Source: Areca catechu (taxonomy: Eukaryota; Streptophyta; Magnoliopsida; Arecales; Arecaceae). From it: a DNA stretch of 64,000 nucleotides. The stretch's first letter is position 1. Each line of letters begins with the position of its first letter. The stretch spans positions 47,275,210 to 47,339,209 of the forward strand of contig CM038047.1 of NCBI GenBank assembly GCA_021397845.1, given 5' to 3'. A program made the position numbers and the translations under genes. Positions 22,319-31,109 of this stretch are shown here, one piece after another. A model generated the notes under the pieces. The model saw only the letters and a program-made list of their open reading frames with translations, did no database searches and was not told where the DNA came from.

Positions 22319-23120
22319 GCTCGACCCTGGCCGGGAGCTGGCCTCAGATGGAGGGCTCGTCCTATAAGCACGACCTCGGCTGGGAGCTGACCTCGGCAGG
22401 TGGGCTCGCCTTGGCAGCATGAGCATGACTCCGGTCGGGAGTTGACCTCGGTAGGAGGGCTCACCTTGACAGCATGAGCATGACTCCGGCCAGGAGCTAA
22501 CCTCAATAGGAGGGCTTGCCTTGGTAGCATGAGCACGACTCCGGCCAGGAGCTGACCTTGGCAGGAGGGCTTGCCATGGTAGCATGAGCATGACTCCGAT
22601 TGGGAGCTGATCTCGATAGGAAGGCCTGCCTTGATAGCATGAGCATGACTCCAGCTGGCAGCTGACCTTGGTAGGAGGGCTTGTCTTGGCGGCATGAGCA
22701 TGACTCCGATCAAGAGCTAACCTTGGCAAGAGTGCTCACCTTGGCAGCATGAGCACGACTCTTAACCTTGGTAGGAGAGCTCGCCTTGGTAGCATGAGCA
22801 TAACTCCGATCGAGAGCTGACCTCGGTAGGAGGGCTCGCCTTGGTAGGATGAGCACGACTCTGACCGGGAGCTGATCTCGGTAGGAGGGCTCGTCTTGGC
22901 AGGATGAGCATGACTCTGACCTGGAGCTGACCTCGGTAGGAGGGCTCATCTTGGCAGGATGAGCATGACTCTAGCTGGGAGCTGACCTCGGTAGAGGGCT
23001 CGCCTTGTTAGGATGAGCACGACTCCGGCCGGGAGATGACCTCGGTAGGAGGGCTTGCCTTAACAGCATGAGCACGACTCCGACTTGAAGCTGACCTCGA
23101 CAGAAGGGCTTGCCTTGGCA
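22319..23120 (-). repeat. 55-bp minisatellite in the X 5' LTR, about 15 copies
   Basis: Near-identical to 1-834 in reverse orientation, including the order of variant monomers. This shows the arms were copied as a block and did not expand independently. Confidence 0.9.
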
Positions 23121-23214
23121 ACAATTAGGCACCACATCCAGGTGGCACACTCTGCCCGCATGGCTACCAGCTAGTGCCCACATGGCCTCCACGTCAACAA
23201 ATGCTACCACATCA

Positions 23215-23794
23215 GCTGGGTTTTACATCTATGTTAGTCTTCTATCTTGATTAAATTCAAAAGTTGGGCTAGGATTAGCTCTCCTTGCTTTTGGAGTTGA
23301 CTTTTAACAAAGCCATTCTAGGAAGGTGGTATTTTATTTAAAAGGCTAAAAACCTTAAATCCTTCTAAAAATTTATCTTCATTAGCTTGAAGTTTCCTAA
23401 GATACTCTTGGAATTGATGAAACTGGTCATTGATAGATTTATCTTCTACTATATTATACCTAAAGAATGATACAATGTTGAATCATTCAATCCCAACATC
23501 ATCAAAGCCATACTCAAACTTTAAGATATCTCATAATCCTTCGCACTCTTAGCTGACATGTATATATCATAGAGTGAGTCAAAAAGAGTACCAAGGATTC
23601 TACTTTTGCATGAAAAATTCTCTTTTAGGATAGTAGGTATGATTGAACTAGAGAAACTGGTGGACTAGTCGGTCACTGACCAAAATCGTAAGATGGTTAG
23701 CCAAAAACTTTATTTGACTTTGCCACCTTCTAAAATAGGATCCTTCAAATTTTTTGGGTTTTAGGCTAATTATGCAATTCTTAAGGGTTGCCAT
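23215..23794 (-). pseudogene. Y copia gag N-terminal part
   Basis: The ATG at 23794 on the minus strand starts MATLKNCIISLKPKKFEGSYF, then RRWQSQIKFLANHL, the usual start of TNT1-like gag. Further on, after frameshifts, come SINDQFHQFQEYLRKLQANE and the KIPPSWNGFVKS-like motif of the UBN2 gag domain. Stops are frequent. It breaks at 23215 where X inserted and resumes at 15433. Confidence 0.75.
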
Positions 23795-23829
23795 TGAATC
23801 CAAGTCAAGTTGAGAGAGAAAGACCTGAA

Positions 23830-24758
23830 AAATAAAAATAAATTTATTAAAAATTTGTTTAAATAATTTAATATATTTTTATGTTCATTTATTTATTTAG
23901 TTTGTATATATTTCTAAAAATGTCTCTTATTTTTTTTGAAAATTGAAGATTATACATGATCACTAATATGATTAGACCTATGATTTGTTAAGATTTTATT
24001 TAAATTATTTATCTTTAAATCCTAAAGACTTTGATTAATTGATTTTATAGTCTTTTAAAAATTTATTTATATGATGCAGTACAGGTTTAGTGAGGATCTT
24101 CAATTAATTTTGTATAATACAAAAAGAATAGATATTATACTATAAATAATCAAATATATATATATATATAAATATAAATATGTAAAATAAATAAACTATA
24201 ATTAAATATAAATAATTATGCATGCACTACAAACTATTTAAAAATCTTCTTTAGACTATTATTTTTAATGTATGAAATATATATATATGTATTTATATAA
24301 TTTTAAAGTATTTAAAAATAATTTTTCTTTTTCATGGTGTATATGGTAAAATAAATTTGGTATAATAAAATAATTTAAATATAACAGAATAAAGTTAGGA
24401 AGTCTGACCTGGGAGATGGATAGAAGTACTATCCTAAAGGAGATTCGGTCTCCTTCTTGTGTGAAGAACAATTGGATCACACACTCTGGTCTACGGTATA
24501 ATCCAAAAACTAACACTCCAACACCGTTAATGATATGATCTCGAATGGACGTTGATCAGCTCGTCTTTAGTCTAAATTTTTAAAGTAAAAAATATATAAG
24601 AGAGGGAAAGAATTTTAGATTTTTTTTAGAAAAAAAGAATGTATGAGTGGAAAAGTTTGGGATTCTTGGATATCTTGTAGAACTGGAATAAAAATCTATT
24701 TATATGCTCAAATTCTAAAAAAAACTTAAAAAATCCTCAAACTAACTATTATTATATT
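23830..24758 (-). other. AT-rich stretch, possible Y leader and 5' LTR
   Basis: It lies just upstream of Y gag on the minus strand. Near 24690-24710 the minus strand has a TATA-like GCATATAAATAGATTTTT. The sequence is otherwise AT-rich with TA repeats (24150-24180 and 24275-24290). I could not define LTR ends or a primer-binding site, so the LTR identification is tentative. No gene is present. Confidence 0.35.
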
Positions 24759-26807
24759 TGTTGCTGCCTAGATCATCATGGCCTATAGCTCTGACATGTC
24801 ACGGACTTGTCGGGCTCCCTTTGGGTGCTTGGTCCCCTTTTCTGGTCATCTCTAGAACTAGTGTGACCTACAAAAGAGAGGAGACTCAGGCCATAAATTC
24901 TGGCAGGGACACTCTAATGATCAAGTCAGTTGGGGCGATCAAGGAGAATAGAGCCTCTATAATGAAGAGCATGGATCTCTCTATGTAGAGGATGAAAGAT
25001 AAGATGTAAGAAATGGAAAGACAGGGTCAAGTGGATATCAGAGAGCTGGGAGGTTTTCTTGGCTGGTTCCTTGCCCGTTTGCTCTCTGAGTCTTACCAGT
25101 TGTCCCTCCCCTCGAGGATCCTTTCTTATATTTCATATGAGAAGGATGGCTCAGACCAAGTTTGGGACTTCACTGAGATGTCCCTTTTCTGGTAATCCTT
25201 TCAGGAGGGATTTTCTTTGTCCGCGGCCTCCCTCCTATCAAACTGGTCCTCAAAAGGAGATCCTTCTATTACGGGCATTCACCGGCATAGTACAGATCTT
25301 GTCTCTCTAGTGGTGCAGTTTTTCATGGATGGGGCGGGCGCTGTGCCACTGAGCCCCAAGCCATGGTAGGGCATTTCTATTCCAGTAGGGATCGTCGGGG
25401 TGTTGCAGGGCCTAGGCCTTAATGGAATATTCCTCTTGGAGAGGTACAGGTTCCGTGTCATGAGAGTTGGAGCCCCATGGTTGCACGGTCGTGGATGTGA
25501 CGGCACGCTGCAGGGCCTGGAGCCTGGTGGAGCATACATTGCATAGAATGTGCGGGTGGTGTGTTTGCAGAGTTTGAGTTTCTGGTAGGGTGTTCGCCAC
25601 CTTCTGGAGGTTGCAGATAACTGGGAGCTTCCACGACACGGTTTGAACCTATATTGATCTTCTATCTCTTTTGCTTTTGGTGGGAACTTCGGTCCTGGCA
25701 AGATGGGGGAGCTCTATCCCTGGAGCTCGACCCCGAAAAGCATGAGGACAACCTCGACCGAGAGCTCGATCCCGGATGGGAGCTGACCTCGACCGGGGGC
25801 TTGCCCTCAGTAGGATAATGGGAGCTCTATCTTGGGAGCTTGACCCAAAAAGCATGAACACGACCTCGACCGGGAGCTCGACCTCGGATGGGAGCTGACC
25901 TCGATCGGGGGCTCACCCTTAGTAGGATAGGGGATCTCTATCTTGAGAGCTCGACCTTGGAAAGCATGAGCACGACCTCGATCGGTAGCTTGACCCCGGA
26001 TGGGAGCTGACTTCGACCGGGGGCTCGCCCTCGGCATGATAGGGGGAGCTCTATCTCGGGAACTCGACCCCAAAAAGCATGAGCACAACCTCAACTAGGA
26101 GCTCAACCCCAGATGGGAGCTGACCACGACTAGAGGCTTGCCCTCAATAGGGTAGGGGGAGCTTTATCTCGGGAGCTCGACCCCGGAAAGTTTGAGCATG
26201 ATCCCGGTCGGGAGCTCGACCATGGATGGGAGTTAACCTCGACGTGGGCTCAACCTCAGTAGGATAGGGGGAGCTCTATCTCGGGAGCTCGACCCCGGAA
26301 AGCATGAGCACAACCTCGATCGAGAGCTAAACCCCGGATGGGAGCTGACCTCGATCGGGGACTCTCTCTCGGCAAGATAAGGGGAGCTCTATCTTGGGAG
26401 CTAGACCCTGGAAAGCATGAGCACGACCTCGACCGGGAGCTCGACCCCGGATGGGAGCTGACCTCGATAGGGGCCTCGCCCTCAAATCTTCATTTAGTTG
26501 TCACATCCAGATGGCATTTTCTGCTAGCATGGCCGCTAGCTAGGTAGTCATGGGCTCAACATTAGTAGTAATGCCACATCAGGTGGGGGCCACCCTTTAT
26601 AGGATAGGGGAGCTCTATCTCAGAAGCTCGACCCTAGAAAGCATGAGCATGACCTCGACTGGAAGCTCAACCTCGAATGGGAGCTAACCTTAACCGGGGC
26701 CTCACCCTTGATCTTCATTTGGTCGCCACATCCAGATGGCATTTTTGGCTAGCATGGTTGCCAGCTGGTGTAGTCATGGGCTCCACGTCAGCGGTAATGC
26801 CACATCA
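24759..26807 (-). repeat. X2: LTR of a second, diverged X-family element (3' LTR)
   Basis: Ends match X: TGTTGCTGCC at 24759 (inner end on the minus strand) and ...CCACATCA at 26807. The body aligns with the X LTR over its GC-rich part (for example GAGCCCCAAGCCATGGTAGG against GAGCCCCGAGCCATGGTGGG). The polypurine tract follows at 26808. The outer 90 bases are duplicated (26490-26575 and 26715-26807), separated by one satellite unit. The matching 5' LTR is not intact in the window. Confidence 0.75.
25700..26490 (-). repeat. 113-bp minisatellite in the X2 LTR, about 7 copies
   Basis: Units carry AAAGCATGAGCACGACCTCG, GGATGGGAGCTGACC and GGGGGAGCTCTATC blocks with a period of 110-114 bases. 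Each unit looks like two diverged copies of the 55-bp X monomer (shared GGGAGCT and AGCATGAGCACGAC). The same repeat reappears at 27740-29340. Confidence 0.85.
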
Positions 26808-26822
26808 GGTGCCCCCCACTCT
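26808..26822 (-). promoter_or_regulatory. X2 polypurine tract
   Basis: The minus strand reads AGAGTGGGGGGCACC immediately before the LTR start, like the tract of X. It shows that the X2 internal region extends to the right. Confidence 0.75.
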
Positions 26823-27061
26823 GGAGCCCGAAGAACGATATGGTGCTCGGGACGAAAGAAACAAGTCTTCTTTGCAGAGTTCCCCCTCCCCTAGTCTTCT
26901 TGCTCCAGCATCCGAAGTCTTAGCAGGTTAGTCTCTTCTTCTCCTTTCTTCATCTTTCTTCTTCATTTTCATGGTCTTCTCCCTCGGCTTGTGCTGAAGA
27001 AGGGTTCCCATTAAGTTTCTAGGCTTCTGCTTCTCCTTTGTCTTCTTTCCTCCCACTCCTT

Positions 27062-27520
27062 ATGAGTTCTTCTGGCAGAGGGCACCGCCACCTGGATCAT
27101 TCTGGTGAGGCAGGGCCATCTCATCCGAGGCCTCCTTCCTCAGATAGCGAGGAGGAGGAAGTCCCTATAGTGACCCGCAGGGATCCCCGCATGATAGGGA
27201 TTATTATTGGACCCCCTGCGGCTCCTCCCCCTCCTCCTTCTCCTTCTCCTCCCATTTGAGCGTCAGCCGGTCCCGCCAGCATTACTTCGGTGATGATTGG
27301 TGAGGATCTCCTCTGCATCCAGAGAGTGTATGGGATCCTGATTCTATCTGTCTCTCAGTCTCGAGATCGAAGGAACGGGTCACTTCTAGTGGCCCAGGCT
27401 AGATCGCCTTGTACAAAGATTTTTTCTTCAAGGGCCTCCGTCTTCCTCTTCACCCCTTCTTTCTCTCTTTTCTGATCAATTATCGCCTGGTCCTGGCCTG
27501 ATATGGCTATATCCACTGAT
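27062..27520 (+). pseudogene. X2 antisense ORF, N-terminal 'putative gypsy type transposon' domain
   Basis: The plus-strand ATG at 27062 encodes a Ser/His-rich start (MSSSGRGHRHLDHSGEAG), an acidic SDSEEEE stretch and a Pro-rich run that ends at a stop near 27257. A frameshifted continuation near 27400-27480 reads TSSGPG, then (after an in-frame stop) IALYKDFFFKGLRLPLHPFF, then LSFLINYRLVLA. The GLRLPLHPF block is the signature I associate with Pfam PF04195, the extra ORF of Tat-clade gypsy elements. It lies antisense to X2 next to the polypurine tract, the same place as the relic in X. Its role is unknown. At least two stops or shifts disable it. Confidence 0.65.
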
Positions 27521-27739
27521 GTGGAATCCATCTAGGCACCAGTTGTCAGCCAGCAGATGGAGGCGCTATCTAAGCCTGGTGCCCAAGCAAGGAGCCGAAG
27601 TGGATCCCCTACCGAGGTCAGCTCTCGATCGAGGTCAAACTCAAGCTGCCACCAAGTAAAGAACGGGAGGCAATAGAGATTCAAATCATGGTGGGAAAGA
27701 GGGTCGCCTTCACCTAGATCCCACCTCTGAGATAGTATA

Positions 27740-29340
27740 ACTGACAGGGGAGCTCGACCCCAGAAAGCATGAGCACAATCTCGGCCGGGAGCTTGACCCC
27801 GGATGGGAGCTGACCTCGGCTGGGGGCTCGCCCTTAGCAGGATAAGGGGAGCTCTATCTCGGGAGCTCAACCCCAGAAAGCATGAGCATGATCTCGGCCA
27901 GGAGCTCGACCCAGGATGGGAGCTGACCTCAGTCAAGGGCTCGCTCTCAGTAGGATAGGGGGAGATCTATCTTAGGAGCTTGATCCCGGAAAGCATGAGC
28001 ATGACCTCGACCAGGAGCTCCACCCCAGATGGGAGCTAACCTCAGCTAGGGGCTCGCCCTCAGCAGGATAGGGGAGCACTATCTCGGGAGCTTAACCTCG
28101 GAAAGCATGAGCATGATGTCGGTTGGGAGCTCGACCCTGGATAGGAGCTGACCTTGGTGGGGCTTGCCCTCATAGGATAGGGGGAGCTCTATCTTGAGAG
28201 CTTGACCTCGAAAAGCATGAGTATGACCTCGATCGAGAGCTCGACCTCTGATGGGAGCTGATCTTAGCCGGGGGCTCTCCCTCAGCAGGATATGGCAAGC
28301 TCGAGAGCTCGACTCTGGAAAGCATGAGCACGACCTCGACCGGGAGCTCGACCCTGGATGGGAGCTAACCTCGACCGGGGCTCGCCCTCAGCAGGATAGG
28401 GGGAGCTCTATCTCGAGAGCTCAACCCCGGAAAGCATAAGCATGACCTCAACCGGGAAATCGACCTTGAATGGGAGCTGACCTCAGTCAAGAGCTCGCCC
28501 TTAGTAGGATAGGGGGACTTCTATCTCGGGAGCTCAACCCCAGAAAGTATGAGCACGACCTCGACTGGGAGCTCGACCCTGGATAGGAGCTGACCTTGAC
28601 CGGGGGCTAGCCCTCGCAGGATAGGGGGAGCTCTATATTGGGAGCTCGACCTCGAAAAGCATGAGCACGACCTTAGCTAGGAGCTGACCTCGGCTGGGGG
28701 ATCGCCCTCGATAGGATAGGGGGAGCTCTATCTCGGGGGCTCGATCCCGGAAAGCATGAACAAGACCTCGACCGGGAGCTCGACCCTGGATGGGAGTTGA
28801 CCTCGATTGAGGGCTCGCCCTTGATAGGATAGGGGGAACTCTATCTCAATAGCTCGACCATGGAAAGCATAAGCTCGAATTCGACCGGGAGCTCCATCCT
28901 GATGGGAGCTGCCACCTCGGACCGGGGGCTCACCCTCGACAAGATAAGGGGAGTTCTATCTTGGGAGCTCGACCCTGGAAAGCATGAACACGACCTTGAC
29001 CAGGAGCTCAACCCGGATGGGAGCTGACCTCGATCGAGGGCTCGCCCTCGGTAGTATAGGGGTAGCTCTATCTCAATAGCTTAACCCCAGAAAGCATAAG
29101 CTCGACCTCAATCGGGAGCTCGACCCTGGATGAGAGCTGACCTCGGTCGGGGGCTCGCCCTCAACAGGATAGGGGGAGGTCTATCTCAGGAGCTCGACCC
29201 CGGAAAGCATGAGCACAACCTCGACCGGGAGCTCGATCCCAAATGGGAGCTGACCTTGGTCGGGGGCTCGCCCTCAGTAGGATAGGGAAGCTCTATCTTG
29301 GGAGCTCGACTTCGGATAGCATGAGCACGATCTCGACTGG
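27740..29340. repeat. 113-bp minisatellite, about 15 copies, second array
   Basis: AAAGCATGAG blocks recur near 27756, 27877, 27989, 28099, 28210, 28319, 28430, 28543, 28654, 28752, 28865, 28979, 29091, 29203 and 29316. It is the same unit as 25700-26490. It is probably a truncated 5' LTR of X2 or a neighbouring copy, since no clean LTR ends bound it. Between 27521 and 27739 there is degenerate sequence with GAGGTCAGCTCTCGATCGAGG in the opposite orientation. Confidence 0.85.
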
Positions 29341-29374
29341 GGCATATAGCTAATCTAACCTAATCTAACCTAAT

Positions 29375-29416
29375 GCTCTGATACCAACATGATGGGGCAT
29401 ATAGCTCTGATACCAA
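29375..29416 (-). promoter_or_regulatory. Two primer-binding-site-like copies (initiator tRNA-Met type)
   Basis: GCTCTGATACCAA occurs at 29375-29387 and again at 29404-29416. On the minus strand this is TTGGTATCAGAGC. The second copy lies five bases from a TGATGCGG that could be the inner end of an LTR on the right. The duplication suggests a local tandem copy of GGGGCATATAGCT plus the site. Confidence 0.55.
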
Positions 29417-29421
29417 TAAGA

Positions 29422-31030
29422 TGATGCGGAATGATGCGATGCAGTGTAAGATGATCTACTTTTAGTCTAAGATATTTTAAAGAGCAATGATCATAGTATA
29501 ACATACTAAAGAGATTAAAGAAAGGAACTAACTACTTACTCGCAATCTGATCCGCAAGCTATAATGAATAAGGATCGATGGCTAGGAAACCATCTAAGAT
29601 TAGGCTATTCCATGCTTCAACTACCAAATCTAATGAGAAAGGATTGGTTGCTTATCCCAATGGAGATTCTCTTTGACTCGAGATAGATTGGTTGCTTGGT
29701 TGCTTAGATCTTGCAGCAGGATTAAGATCGGGACTCCAAATTTCAGAACACTACTGTCAGATCTTGGTTTGGAAGCAAAGGATCCATCCTCTAAAGTCCT
29801 TGAACACCTAGGATCTATAGAGAAGGCAGCAAATGAAACTTTAAGAATAAAGTAAATCAGTTCAAAATGGAAAAAAAGGAAGGGTTGGTTGCGTAGAGCT
29901 TGAAGAAGATCGGTAGTAATTTATCAAATATGGCAGAACCTCCACTCAAGGACCTCACCACCTTGAGCTCTCAAGGACCTCCTCGCCTTGAGCTCTTAAG
30001 GACCTCCCCGCCCTTAGAGAAAATCACTAAAGCCTAACCCAGCTTTGTGGAAGAAAAATTGCAGCATTTCATTTCATGAATCAATAATTAATTACAAGGG
30101 ATATGGGGTCCTATTTATAGGGTTCTTCACATATGAAGATATCATAGGACTCCTTTGAATTCAAATTACATTTAAATTTAAATACTCCTTGGCTTCTTGG
30201 CTTCTTCCTTGAATTTGAAATTTAAATCCCTTTTTTTTATGGCTTGGGCGACTTCATGAAAAAATGTGCGACAAATGGAGATGGGGTGCTAATCTTCTTA
30301 ATTGGTGTGAAATCTGATTTTTAATCTCTTGATCGGCAACAAGGGATAAGTAATAGCTTCAAAGGTTTGAATCCTTCATTTGAAATTGAATTTAGATAGA
30401 AGATAACTCCTCCCTTTAAATTTTGGATGAACCTCCACTTATCTTGGACACTTCCTCCCATTTAACTTTTGAATGAATCATGGGTGACCGTCATCTGGAG
30501 TGGGCAACAAGAGAGAATGAGGGGGGGCGCAAGATAAAAAGCAGTCCCTCTGCTTTACTCCTCTTAATTAGCGCCTCCTTGAAATCTTAAATGGGCGATG
30601 AAAATAAATGGGATAGGGAACCTTTCTTGGATAAAGATGACATTCAAATTGTCTTCTTGTCTTGATGTCTGGATGTCCTAATGTCTGAATGTCCTAATGT
30701 CTAGATGTCCAAATATCTAGATGTCCGGATGTCCAGATGTCTGAATGTCTGGTGAAAAATTTGGACAACCCTTTTTTGACCTAGAATTGATCCACCAAGA
30801 TAACGATGACTTGGATCTTGGGTACCTATGACATCCCTTGACTTATTCAAGCACTAATTACAGGACTCAAATTGGACAATTCACCAAACAAAGTAAATTA
30901 ATGCTATTTACAAGACTCTTAAACCAATTGATGGACTCAATGGACTCAATTGGTAACTCAACAACCCTAATTGACCAAATTACACTCAATTTGATCAAAT
31001 TATAACTTAATTTGACAAACTCAAAACAAC
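29422..31030 (-). other. Probable LTR or leader of another copia-like element
   Basis: It follows the primer-binding-like sites. The minus strand has a TATA-like CCCTATAAATAGGACC near 30108-30123. GGACCTC..CACCTTGAGCTCTCAA is repeated three times at 29940-30015. No coding motif is present. The outer end of the LTR was not found, so the right boundary is approximate. The open frame at 29673-29855 (plus) has no recognised family. Confidence 0.4.
30664..30751. repeat. Short tandem repeat, unit about 10 bp (GGATGTCTAAT-like)
   Basis: About nine imperfect copies of ATGTCTGG/ATGTCCTA blocks in 88 bases. It lies inside the LTR-like region. Confidence 0.7.
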
Positions 31031-31109
31031 TGGGACTCGACGAGTGTTCTTTGTGAAGAACACATGGACTTACTCATTGGTGATCCAAATTGAATTGGAA
31101 AAGGTTTGC

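Larger units (their letters stand above)
19547..23153 (-). repeat. Right arm of the 3.6-kb inverted repeat
   Basis: Near-identical reverse complement of 1-3599. Differences I saw include C/A at the site paired with about 3086, an AAAAAG/AAAAAA difference near 20241, and a one-base indel in the minisatellite near 22600. Identity appears above 99 percent by eye. The pair includes the same nested solo LTR with the same target duplication, so the arms share ancestry after that insertion. Confidence 0.9.
15434..23214 (-). mobile_element. X: small Tat-like Ty3/gypsy element, apparently non-autonomous
   Basis: It is flanked by GCTGG on both sides (15429-15433 and 23215-23219), with ends TGATGTGG...GGCAACA on the minus strand. 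The 5' LTR is 19641-23214, the primer-binding site 19618-19640, a gag start lies at 19594, the polypurine tract is at 16819-16835 and the 3' LTR is 15434-16818. The internal part is only 2.8 kb and shows no protease, RT, RNase H or integrase. It needs enzymes from a relative, or has lost its pol. An antisense ORF relic lies next to the polypurine tract, as in Tat-clade elements. It is inserted in the gag of Y. Confidence 0.85.
19641..23214 (-). repeat. X 5' LTR, enlarged by a nested solo LTR
   Basis: 3574 bp in total, of which 1538 bp plus a 5-bp duplication is the solo LTR (20776-22313). The remaining 2031 bp is the X LTR proper, with the minisatellite at the outer end. A TATA-like GTCTTTATATCTC is on the minus strand near 20033-20045. 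Immediately outside 23214 is the GCTGG duplication and then Y gag. Confidence 0.85.
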
